A DNA stretch of 7,186 bases from UBA1435 sp041663285 (lineage in GTDB: Bacteria; Patescibacteriota; Microgenomatia; UBA12405). Under the pieces are notes generated by a model. The model worked only from the letters and a program-made list of their open reading frames with translations. It did not search any database and was not told where the DNA came from. The stretch lies in assembly GCA_041663285.1 (NCBI GenBank), contig JBAZSP010000035.1, forward strand, positions 1-7,186, written 5' to 3'. Position 1 is the first letter of the stretch. Each line of letters starts with the position of its first letter. A program made the translations under genes and the position numbers. Of this stretch, positions 1 through 4,749 are shown piece by piece.

Positions 1-148
1 CTTGTATCATCCTCGTACTTTTACCTCTCCACCCTTTCTCCGTCCCCGCCCGCCCGCCTAAATGCGTAGCCTTGGCGGGTCATTACGCCTGCCCGCCTAA
101 ACTGCGAAGCTGTTGGCGGGACCGCCTCTGGCAAAGAAGCAATCTCGA
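1..148. other. Intergenic region beyond rseP with GC-rich hairpins
   Basis: No complete gene is visible. On the minus strand an ATG at 10-8 (ATG ATA CAA) could start the next gene downstream of rseP, but only three codons are in the window and no spaced Shine-Dalgarno is clear, so I do not call it. Positions 53-79 and 92-120 each form a hairpin with CCCGCC/GGCGGG arms and variable loops. The second lies inside a copy of the dispersed repeat described separately. The first 50 bases are pyrimidine-rich on the plus strand. Confidence 0.6.
79..147. repeat. Dispersed palindromic repeat, copy 1 (abuts rseP stop)
   Basis: This begins GTCATTACGCCTGCCCGCCT and ends GAAGCAATCTCG, and it directly touches the rseP stop codon (TAG, 151-149 on the minus strand). 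The opening 20 bases match copy 2 at 1894 with one difference, and the closing GAAGCAATCTC is identical in both. The middle differs: here it holds a CCCGCC...GGCGGG hairpin (92-120) followed by CCGCCTCTGGC, which recurs in the tsf leader palindrome. It resembles the widespread bacterial intergenic repeat of the GTCATTGCG...GAAGCAATCTC type, by recollection rather than a search. Confidence 0.7.
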
Positions 149-1231
149 CTACTGTCTCACCAATCTAGCTACATCCCCAACCGTAATCAGAAGTACCAGT
201 AGCAACAAAATCATCATTCCGATATTGTTTACCATCGCCTCTACTTTTTCATTGGCTCTCTTTTTAAACACCATTTCATAGGCCACAAACAAAAGCCTTC
301 CACCGTCCAAAGCCGGAAATGGCAAAATATTCACCACTGCCAAATTAACCGATACCAATCCAAAAAAATGCATAACTCCCAAAAGTCCCTGCGTTCTTTT
401 TATCGTACTCGTCGCCTGAAACATTCCGATTGGCCCGGCCACGTCACTGGGAATTATTCTTTCGGTATACATCTGGCTTATCGTTTTAATCAAGCCTTCG
501 GTTATCCGGCTACCCCAAAAGTAAGCTTCCTTAAATCCCTCGGCCACCCCTCTTGGCAGCTGCCACCACTTCATCGGCTGAACCTCAACATTTGATATCA
601 TCACCCCCATACTCCCCTCCCCAGCCGGCGGGTTTTCCCTTACCTCAATCGGTATCACCCTTTCTCCCATTTCGTCTCTTATGGTCAATTTCACCGTTTC
701 ACCTTTATACTTTGCCACCTCTTTGGTCAGCTCATCCGCCTGCGCCACCACCACCTCATTAACTTTATAAATCCACATGCCTTCCTTGATTCCCGCCGTT
801 TCTGCCGGTGAGTTTTTATTTACTTCCAGCACCTTCACCCTATCGGTAGTTACCGGCAATCCGGTTATGGCATAAACCAAAGTAAAGATAGCCACCGCCA
901 ACACCAAATTCATTGTCACCCCACCCAAAATAATTATCATCTTTTGCCACGGTTTTTTGTTTACAAAAGCCTCTTCCGGTTTTGCCCCCTCCCCGTCCCT
1001 TTTTACCTCACTGGTCGGATCTTCGCCATACATTTTGCAAAATCCTCCAATCGGCAGCCAATTTAAACTAAAAATAGTTTTCCCAATTTTTTTGCCCCAA
1101 GCCCGAGGCGGCAAACCCAATCCAAATTCTTCCACCCACACACCCGTCTTAACTGCCGCCAAGTAATGTCCGAACTCATGGATCAATACCAGAATCGATA
1201 ATGCACCGGCAAATATCAAAAGGTCTATCAT
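149..1231 (-). CDS. rseP: RseP-family site-2 intramembrane zinc protease
   Basis: This is a membrane-embedded metalloprotease that cuts substrates within the bilayer, classically anti-sigma factors and signal-peptide remnants. The zinc-binding HEFGH motif (HExxH) is at residues 18-22 in the first membrane segment. IGGFCKMYGE follows near residue 60, and a single PDZ domain spans roughly 125-210. The second zinc/catalytic motif NILPFPALDGG is at 301-311, and a hydrophobic helix closes the protein. At 360 aa with one PDZ domain it is like Gram-positive and CPR family members rather than the two-PDZ E. coli protein (450 aa). The ATG at 1231 places HEFGH correctly in the first helix and has no Shine-Dalgarno. 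A TATAAT lies 13 nt upstream, so the mRNA leader would be only about 7 nt. It lies 71 bp downstream of frr. Its substrate cannot be told from the sequence. Confidence 0.95.
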   Translation of the reverse strand: MIDLLIFAGALSILVLIHEFGHYLAAVKTGVWVEEFGLGLPPRAWGKKIGKTIFSLNWLPIGGFCKMYGEDPTSEVKRDGEGAKPEEAFVNKKPWQKMIIILGGVTMNLVLAVAIFTLVYAITGLPVTTDRVKVLEVNKNSPAETAGIKEGMWIYKVNEVVVAQADELTKEVAKYKGETVKLTIRDEMGERVIPIEVRENPPAGEGSMGVMISNVEVQPMKWWQLPRGVAEGFKEAYFWGSRITEGLIKTISQMYTERIIPSDVAGPIGMFQATSTIKRTQGLLGVMHFFGLVSVNLAVVNILPFPALDGGRLLFVAYEMVFKKRANEKVEAMVNNIGMMILLLLVLLITVGDVARLVRQ

Positions 1232-1244
1232 ATGTTGTGGCTCA

Positions 1245-1250
1245 ATTATA
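1245..1250 (-). promoter_or_regulatory. -10 box of rseP
   Basis: A perfect TATAAT on the minus strand lies 13 nt before the rseP ATG. Transcription starting about 7 nt downstream would leave a very short leader with no Shine-Dalgarno. No convincing -35 is visible. It lies in the 71-bp frr-rseP gap, so rseP may have its own promoter even if frr mRNA reads through. Confidence 0.5.
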
Positions 1251-1302
1251 ACTGGTTGCTTACTGCTTTATCTATAAGGGCTACAGTTTTATTGGGCAAT
1301 TC

Positions 1303-1854
1303 TTACCCTCTTATTTCCATCTCCTTCCGCGCAGCAATCTCTTCAAGTTTAGCAATAAAACCATCCGTCATTTTTTGCAAATCACCCTCGTCCTTTTTAA
1401 ATTCATCTTCCGATATCTCCTTGTCCTGCTTCGCTGTCTGGATTCCCTTTCGGAAATCTGCCCGGGCATCCCGGATCATCACTCTAGCTCCTTCGAGTTT
1501 TCTTCCCAAAAGCTTCACATAATCATCTCTCTGCTCCACCGTCAGCATCGGCAAAGCCAATCGTATAATTTGTCCGTCAACCGCCGGGGTCAGCCCTATA
1601 TTAGCTGCCTGAATTCCATTGGCAATTTCTTTAATTTGTCCCACATCCCAAGGTTGAAAAGTCAAAGTCCGCACATCCGGGACGCCAATGCTGCCCAATT
1701 CTATCAGCCGCATTTTTTGGCCACCATAAACAGTTACCGCCACATTTTCTATCAATCCCGGAGTAGCCCTGCCGGTTCTGATTGAAGAGATATCATTAAT
1801 AAAAAGGTCGGTTATTTTGCCCATCCGGGCGTTCACTTTTTGGCTGTCTATCAT
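1303..1854 (-). CDS. frr: Ribosome recycling factor
   Basis: RRF acts with EF-G in the cytoplasm to split post-termination 70S ribosomes. The 183-aa product matches the usual ~185 aa. Family blocks seen: SSIRTGRATPGLIENVAV (23-40), NIGLTPAVDGQIIRLALP (85-102), the RVMIRDAR segment carrying two arginines (128, 131) that align with the conserved rRNA-contacting pair, and DKEISEDEFKKDEGDLQKMTD (144-164) in the second long helix. I chose the ATG at 1854 rather than an in-frame TTG 18 bases further up because the upstream TTG would overlap the -10 box TATACT. The chosen ATG lies 8 nt after that box and has no Shine-Dalgarno, which suggests a leaderless or nearly leaderless mRNA. pyrH, usually between tsf and frr, is absent; a repeat-filled gap separates the two genes instead. 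Confidence 0.95.
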   Translation of the reverse strand: MIDSQKVNARMGKITDLFINDISSIRTGRATPGLIENVAVTVYGGQKMRLIELGSIGVPDVRTLTFQPWDVGQIKEIANGIQAANIGLTPAVDGQIIRLALPMLTVEQRDDYVKLLGRKLEGARVMIRDARADFRKGIQTAKQDKEISEDEFKKDEGDLQKMTDGFIAKLEEIAARKEMEIRG

Positions 1855-1862
1855 ATTACCCA

Positions 1863-1871
1863 AGTATAGCA
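1863..1871 (-). promoter_or_regulatory. Extended -10 promoter of frr
   Basis: On the minus strand TGC TATACT forms an extended -10 element (TGn plus a five-of-six hexamer) that ends 8 nt before the frr ATG. The expected start of transcription falls on or within two nucleotides of the start codon. No -35 is apparent, as is common for extended -10 promoters. Confidence 0.55.
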
Positions 1872-1893
1872 AAAATCAAAAGCCTCTTTTCCT

Positions 1894-1983
1894 GTCATTG
1901 CGCCTGCCCGCCTTTGGAGGGAGAAGGTTACGACGAAGCAATCTCATACCCCAGATCGCCACGGTCTCCGGCCTCGCGATGAC
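1894..1983. repeat. Dispersed palindromic repeat, copy 2
   Basis: The ends are inverted: GTCATTGCG at 1894-1902 and CGCGATGAC at 1975-1983 pair with one wobble or mismatch. The interior carries CGACGAAGCAATCTC and CAGATCGCCACGGTCTCCGG. Its first 20 bases match copy 1 (79-98) with one change. It sits in the gene-free gap between frr and tsf, just upstream of the frr promoter. No coding potential is seen. The family appears to be the widespread CGTCATTGCGAGG-type intergenic repeat, recognised by memory only. Confidence 0.7.
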
Positions 1984-2008
1984 GTTGTTATTTTCTTGCC
2001 TTTAAATA

Positions 2009-2036
2009 CGTCATTGCCAGCGTTGCGTGGCAATCT
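2009..2036. repeat. Short repeat-related hairpin downstream of tsf
   Basis: CGTCATTGCCAGCG...GTGGCAATCT resembles the arms of the larger repeat, as if the middle had been lost. ATTGCCA (2013-2019) and TGGCAAT (2028-2034) form a perfect 7-bp stem. It lies 12 nt past the tsf stop (2048) on the minus strand, so it could mark or protect the 3' end of the rpsB-tsf mRNA. No U-run follows, so it is not a canonical Rho-independent terminator. Confidence 0.5.
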
Positions 2037-2047
2037 AAACCAATCAC

Positions 2048-2506
2048 CTAAATCTCAATCCTGGCAATCCTTCCAACCTTAATATTCTCGCCAACTTTGG
2101 CAATCAGTTCTTTTACCAGTTCGTCTACTTTCCGGCTGGGATCTTTTATATAATCCTGTTTCAAAAGTTCCTTGGCGTCTTTTGGTTCCATTGCCGCCAC
2201 CTGAAGGCATAGTTCTCGGGCCAACTTCATAAAATCTTCCCCTCTGGCCACAAAATCGGTTTCACATAGTAGTTCGACCATCGAGCCTATCTTCCCGGTC
2301 TGGTGAGTGTAAGTAGCCACCCTACCCTGGTGGACTTCTTTTTCTGCCCTTTTTTCGGCTTTTTCAAATCCTTTCTTTTTCAAAATTTCTTTCGCTTTTT
2401 TCTCGTCACCCTCCGCTTCTTCCAGCGCCGCCTTGATTTCCATAATCCCCAGCCCCAGCTCCTCCCTTAACTTCTTAACTTGTTCGATTAGTTTATTTTG
2501 TTGCAT
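2048..2506 (-). CDS. tsf: Translation elongation factor Ts (short form)
   Basis: EF-Ts is the guanine-nucleotide exchange factor that recharges EF-Tu with GTP. The N-terminal UBA-like helical domain is visible (residues ~1-50: KLREELGLGIMEIKAALEEA, then KAKEILKKKG), followed by the core with VATYTH, GSMVELLCETDFVAR (75-88) and the conserved TDFV at 83-86. At 152 aa it is far shorter than the ~283-aa E. coli protein and shorter than the ~200-aa compact forms. It keeps the exchange-critical TDFV motif but has little of the second core subdomain and no coiled coil, a pattern consistent with CPR genomes. The ATG at 2506 is fixed by AGGAG 4 nt upstream. It is the second gene after rpsB, across a 223-bp gap that contains hairpins and a mini-ORF. 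Confidence 0.95.
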   Translation of the reverse strand: MQQNKLIEQVKKLREELGLGIMEIKAALEEAEGDEKKAKEILKKKGFEKAEKRAEKEVHQGRVATYTHQTGKIGSMVELLCETDFVARGEDFMKLARELCLQVAAMEPKDAKELLKQDYIKDPSRKVDELVKELIAKVGENIKVGRIARIEI

Positions 2507-2510
2507 ATAT

Positions 2511-2516
2511 CTCCTT
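2511..2516 (-). promoter_or_regulatory. Shine-Dalgarno of tsf
   Basis: AAGGAG on the minus strand lies 4 nt before the tsf ATG, in contrast to the leaderless-looking starts of frr and rseP. It lies 18 nt after a strong hairpin (2535-2580). Confidence 0.8.
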
Positions 2517-2534
2517 TAATAATTTCTTTTCGTT

Positions 2535-2580
2535 TCTTTAGGTCTAAATTTGGAATTAAATGACAAATTTTGCCTAAAGA
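2535..2580 (-). promoter_or_regulatory. Stem-loop in the tsf 5' leader
   Basis: Two stacked perfect stems are visible: TCTTTAGG/CCTAAAGA (2535-2542 with 2573-2580) and AAATTTG/CAAATTT (2546-2552 with 2564-2570). A small internal loop separates them, and the apical loop is 11 nt. The structure ends 18 nt before the tsf Shine-Dalgarno. It could be a processing site, a stabiliser, or a regulatory element tuning EF-Ts against S2. There is no U-run, so termination is unlikely. Confidence 0.55.
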
Positions 2581-2630
2581 CACAATCCGCCTCTGGCGGA
2601 AACTTTTTCTATTAATTTTTTTTGATCCAT
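2574..2630 (-). pseudogene. 18-codon mini-ORF resembling a truncated tsf start
   Basis: ATG at 2630 opens an 18-codon frame, MDQKKLIEKVSARGGLCL, stopping at TAG (2576-2574). Its first ten residues (MDQKKLIEKV) closely match the first ten of the real EF-Ts (MQQNKLIEQV) encoded 124 bp further on, with most bases also matching. The similarity ends exactly where the palindrome TCCGCCAGAGGCGGA (2600-2586) begins. The simplest reading is a partial duplication of the tsf 5' end, interrupted by a GC-rich repeat. A regulatory leader peptide or chance similarity are alternatives. It has no Shine-Dalgarno. Confidence 0.4.
2586..2600. repeat. GC-rich palindrome TCCGCCTCTGGCGGA
   Basis: This is a 15-nt perfect palindrome around a TCT centre, in otherwise very AT-rich intergenic DNA. 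The core CCGCCTCTGGC also occurs at 122-132 inside repeat copy 1, so it looks like a mobile or dispersed short element rather than a gene-specific structure. Confidence 0.55.
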
Positions 2631-2729
2631 GTTTTTATATTAAAAAATTAGATATTTAAAATTAATCCTATTTTGTTGAATTTAAGATGTTATTCATAAA
2701 TCTTGAATCAAGTTTCATGAATCAAGTGT

Positions 2730-3743
2730 TTAAATCCCTGCTGACTTAATGGCTTTGCCGATTTCCTCGACAATCAGGCTAACCGACTTAAAGCTGTCGT
2801 CATTAGCCGGAATCGGATAATCCAGCTTATTGGGATTGCTGTCAGTATCGGTCATCCCTACCACTTTAATGTTCCTCATTTTTGCCTCTTTTACTGCTGT
2901 CTTTTCAAATCCCCCATCAACCACAAAAATAATATCAAACAGTCTGTCAACGTTCCGAATGCCACCAATGATTTTTTCCAGCCGGATAACTTCTTTTTTG
3001 ATTTCCAGCTGTTCTTTTTTGGTGCTATCGTTAAATTTACCCTTCTCCAAGCCCTCTTTTAGCTCGGCCAATTTCTTGATGTCTTTTCTTATTTGGTCCC
3101 AGTTAGTAATAGTTCCGCCCAGCCATCGGTCGGTCACATAGGGCACACCTGCATCCTCGGCAACTCGCTTAACTACTTCCCTGGCTTGCCTTTTGGTTCC
3201 CACCATCACCATCTGCTTACCGTTTCTTTTGGCATTAAAAATAAAATTAGCCGCTTTTTCCAGGCAGTCCATGGTTCTGGTTAAGTCAATCACCTCAATC
3301 CCCTCCCTGGCACCGTAAATAAAATCCCTGGCTTTGGGGTGGGTTTTGGAAACCTTATGGCCCAAATGGCATCCCGCCGCCAATAACTCTTTAAGTCCAA
3401 TGGTTAGCTCGTATTTTTTATCAGGCTTGCCCGAAGTAGCACCAGCCAAGGCCGGTTTGTCCGTATTCGACAGGCTTGCGGCTGTCGCTTCTTTGCTCTT
3501 CAAAACGTCGGTTCTGGCAGATTCGTCCTTTTTAATTTGGGCTAGTCTCTCTTCATTCAACTGTTTGATTTTTTCCTTATCATTCTGAACCTGCTTTAAT
3601 ACACTACCGTTTTTCTTGGCTTTTACCACCAATGCTTTTTTTACCAAGCTTTTACCCGTTCTGTTGACCGTTTTTACAACCTTTTTCTCTGCCTTTCCGC
3701 CTGGGTTCGAAGTCTTTGGCGGACTATTTTTTATGTCTGTCAT
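2730..3743 (-). CDS. rpsB: 30S ribosomal protein S2 with long N-terminal extension
   Basis: S2 binds the 16S rRNA body of the small subunit and is needed for S1-type contacts and initiation. The core, about residues 112-337, is canonical: LKELLAAGCHLGHKVSKTHP, FIYGAREGIEVIDLTRT, MVMVGTKRQA, VTDRWLGGTITNW, a coiled-coil insertion, then FDIIFVVDGG and LDYPIPANDD. The ATG at 3743 (MTDIKNSPPK) is chosen because AAGGA lies 7 nt upstream; a longer frame up to 3800 lacks this. The first ~110 residues are an extra Lys-rich, probably disordered tail not present in typical ~240-aa S2. Within it GSVLKQVQND (46-55) matches the translation of a widespread palindromic repeat, suggesting in-frame repeat insertion. 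First gene of the rpsB-tsf unit. Confidence 0.95.
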   Translation of the reverse strand: MTDIKNSPPKTSNPGGKAEKKVVKTVNRTGKSLVKKALVVKAKKNGSVLKQVQNDKEKIKQLNEERLAQIKKDESARTDVLKSKEATAASLSNTDKPALAGATSGKPDKKYELTIGLKELLAAGCHLGHKVSKTHPKARDFIYGAREGIEVIDLTRTMDCLEKAANFIFNAKRNGKQMVMVGTKRQAREVVKRVAEDAGVPYVTDRWLGGTITNWDQIRKDIKKLAELKEGLEKGKFNDSTKKEQLEIKKEVIRLEKIIGGIRNVDRLFDIIFVVDGGFEKTAVKEAKMRNIKVVGMTDTDSNPNKLDYPIPANDDSFKSVSLIVEEIGKAIKSAGI

Positions 3744-3750
3744 ATATAAA

Positions 3751-3755
3751 TCCTT
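3751..3755 (-). promoter_or_regulatory. Shine-Dalgarno of rpsB
   Basis: AAGGA on the minus strand lies 7 nt before the ATG at 3743. It decides the start in favour of MTDIK over the 19-codon-longer frame. Confidence 0.7.
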
Positions 3756-3764
3756 ACAAATATC

Positions 3765-3799
3765 TGGTGTTTTGGGCACAAGGCCAGGATTTAACACCA
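3765..3799 (-). promoter_or_regulatory. Stem-loop in the rpsB 5' leader
   Basis: TGGTGTT (3765-3771) and AACACCA (3793-3799) form a perfect 7-bp stem. An inner GGC/GCC pairing lies inside the loop, just upstream of the rpsB ribosome binding site. S2 is known in other bacteria to repress its own rpsB-tsf mRNA through a leader structure, so an autoregulatory role is plausible here. The primary sequence does not let me match it to a known rpsB leader motif. Confidence 0.4.
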
Positions 3800-3829
3800 A
3801 AATTAAACTATTAAATTAATTAACGTTGA

Positions 3830-3838
3830 ATTATAACA
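3830..3838 (-). promoter_or_regulatory. Extended -10 promoter of rpsB-tsf
   Basis: TGT TATAAT on the minus strand is an extended -10 element with a perfect hexamer. It lies 5 bp past the stop of the upstream small gene (3844) and about 87 nt before the rpsB ATG, giving a leader of roughly 80 nt that contains the stem-loop at 3765-3799. No -35 match is seen. Confidence 0.6.
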
Positions 3839-3843
3839 CGAAG

Positions 3844-4101
3844 CTACTCTCTATCCCGACGTGGAAGCCTGCTTTCTAAAAATAGACCATTACATCCTCT
3901 CCCATATTTACCAGCAGCGCCCAAATCTGGCCTAACGCTAGCGCTGTCTGGATATCTACCCCACCCTTTAGCCGCAAAACCACCCTCCCTAAATTCTATT
4001 GGTGTCATTTCTCTGGTCTGTCCTCCCGGTCCCAAATAAAGCACTAGTCTAGGGGCAACCGTATTTGATACTCTTTCTGCTGACCGTCTTCCTCCTGCCA
4101 C
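3844..4101 (-). CDS. Hypothetical 85-aa basic protein
   Basis: I do not recognise this family. The product is Gly/Arg-rich and basic, with one cysteine (residue 70) and no membrane segment. RLVLYLGPGGQTREMTPIEF (18-37) is its most protein-like stretch. The start is ambiguous. A GTG at 4101 lies exactly 6 nt after a perfect TATAAT (4113-4108), the same leaderless geometry as other genes here, and I prefer it. A TTG at 4143 would add 14 residues and has AGGAG 11 nt upstream, inside the tail of the 69-aa gene, which would mean translational coupling. It is the last small gene before rpsB, whose -10 box sits just past its stop. Confidence 0.55.
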   Translation of the reverse strand: MAGGRRSAERVSNTVAPRLVLYLGPGGQTREMTPIEFREGGFAAKGWGRYPDSASVRPDLGAAGKYGRGCNGLFLESRLPRRDRE

Positions 4102-4107
4102 AAACCC

Positions 4108-4113
4108 ATTATA
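4108..4113 (-). promoter_or_regulatory. -10 box before the 85-aa gene
   Basis: A perfect TATAAT on the minus strand is followed by GGGTTT and then an in-frame GTG at 4101. If active, the mRNA would begin at the GTG. No -35 is evident. If the TTG at 4143 is the true start, this hexamer is only coding sequence. Confidence 0.4.
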
Positions 4114-4150
4114 GTACTCTTTCTTACAAATACTATACTTCAAATTCTTC

Positions 4151-4360
4151 TTAACTCCTAGAAATTAACAATGGAGGTAAGCTTCTAGCTACAAAATTTT
4201 CACACCCCACTTTGTTAACATCTTTTGCTACAGGTCTCATTCTTAACGCAGCTAAATCTCTTGATGTTGCCTCAAGGTGTCTTGGGCATCCATCATAATT
4301 TGGCGGCCCGCTTTTACACCTTCTACAACTTACTCCAGTCTCAACCTTCCCTTTTGCCAT
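4151..4360 (-). CDS. Hypothetical 69-aa Cys/His-rich protein
   Basis: I do not recognise this family. Cys12 and Cys15 (SCRRC), Cys25 and His28 (GCPRH) give a C-x2-C-x9-C-x2-H pattern typical of a small zinc-binding fold, and Cys53 lies further on. The protein is basic (MAKGK start, several Arg/Lys) and has no membrane segment. The ATG at 4360 is well supported by AAAGGAG ending 5 nt upstream. The leader is a long G/T-only tract on its own strand, with a hairpin array behind it. The gene ends 7 bp before the alternative TTG start of the next small gene. Nucleic-acid binding is a guess from charge and cysteines only. Confidence 0.65.
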   Translation of the reverse strand: MAKGKVETGVSCRRCKSGPPNYDGCPRHLEATSRDLAALRMRPVAKDVNKVGCENFVARSLPPLLISRS

Positions 4361-4365
4361 ATTTT

Positions 4366-4372
4366 CTCCTTT
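4366..4372 (-). promoter_or_regulatory. Shine-Dalgarno of the 69-aa gene
   Basis: AAAGGAG on the minus strand, 5 nt before the ATG at 4360. It is one of the strongest ribosome binding sites in the window and good evidence that this short gene is translated. Confidence 0.75.
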
Positions 4373-4416
4373 ATTTATTAGATTTTTAACTTTAAAGTTT
4401 TAAATAAACCAACCCG

Positions 4417-4473
4417 ACAACAAAAAACAAAAACCAAAACAAAAAATAAACAAAACAAACAAACCCAAAACCC
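4417..4473. other. 57-nt A/C-only tract (no G, one T)
   Basis: The plus strand has only A and C here apart from a single T at 4447. On the minus strand, which is the sense strand of the neighbouring genes, this is a G/U-only RNA with no C. It lies between a GC-rich hairpin array (4478-4544) and the Shine-Dalgarno of the 69-aa gene. Such a strand-biased tract cannot pair with itself except by G-U and would act as an unstructured leader or a U-rich termination zone. Confidence 0.7.
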
Positions 4474-4477
4474 TCTC

Positions 4478-4544
4478 GCACTCCGTGCCCTTTGTCCCGC
4501 CCCCCAGGGCGGAACGAGGCCAGGACAACGCTGTCCCGGCCTCG
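4478..4544 (-). terminator. Array of three hairpins after the 60-aa gene (possible terminator)
   Basis: Three successive inverted repeats are visible. CGAGGCC-A-GGACA pairs with TGTCC-C-GGCCTCG (4515-4544): 12 bp, one mismatch, 4-nt loop. CCGCCC/GGGCGG is at 4497-4512, and GCAC/GTGC at 4478-4488. On the minus strand the array begins 22 nt after the stop of the 60-aa gene and runs into the G/U-rich tract, so termination is plausible. The U-run is not directly against the strongest stem, so a structured leader or small RNA is an alternative. Confidence 0.45.
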
Positions 4545-4566
4545 CAAACTTTCTCTATATGGAGGT

Positions 4567-4749
4567 TTACCTCACCCGTGCCTGCGGAGGGACACCTCCC
4601 CTCGCCCTGCCCCGGGAAGGTCCACTCGGAGATATCATCTTTACGTATCTCGCCAGCTCCGCCTCCTGTTCTGGTGACAGACTGTCCCCCCGGGCCACCT
4701 TCCCCTGCAAACCCTGATAAGCCCTCTGCTGTCCTCTCGTCAAAGGCAT
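4567..4749 (-). CDS. Hypothetical 60-aa helical protein
   Basis: I do not recognise this family. The ATG at 4749 (MPLTRGQQ) is fixed by GGAGG 6 nt upstream; an 11-codon longer frame has no such signal. Residues 3-40 look like two amphipathic helices joined at GDSLSPEQ, with EAELARYVKMI as the second. The last ~20 residues are Pro/Gly/Arg-rich (GPSRGRARGGVPPQARVR) and probably disordered and basic. The gene is visibly more GC-rich than its neighbours, which hints at different origin. It is preceded by a long structured leader with a promoter and followed by a hairpin array, so it appears to be an independent transcription unit. Confidence 0.65.
   Translation of the reverse strand: MPLTRGQQRAYQGLQGKVARGDSLSPEQEAELARYVKMISPSGPSRGRARGGVPPQARVR

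Noticed and set aside
553..762. Plus-strand Pro/Ser-rich frame inside rseP
   Set aside because: It is an antisense shadow of the rseP coding sequence; the Pro/Ser richness reflects complement of the Gly/Glu codons. No ribosome site or promoter.
79..1983. Composite transposon flanked by the two repeat copies
   Set aside because: The enclosed genes are core housekeeping genes in their usual order and no transposase or target duplication is seen; the repeats are dispersed intergenic elements.
3700..3712. GGGTTCGAAG resembling a tRNA T-loop
   Set aside because: It is within the rpsB coding region and no acceptor, D or anticodon arms can be built around it.
3744..3800. 19-codon N-terminal extension of rpsB
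   Set aside because: It would place the start upstream of the AAGGA ribosome site and inside the leader stem-loop; the downstream ATG at 3743 is correctly spaced.
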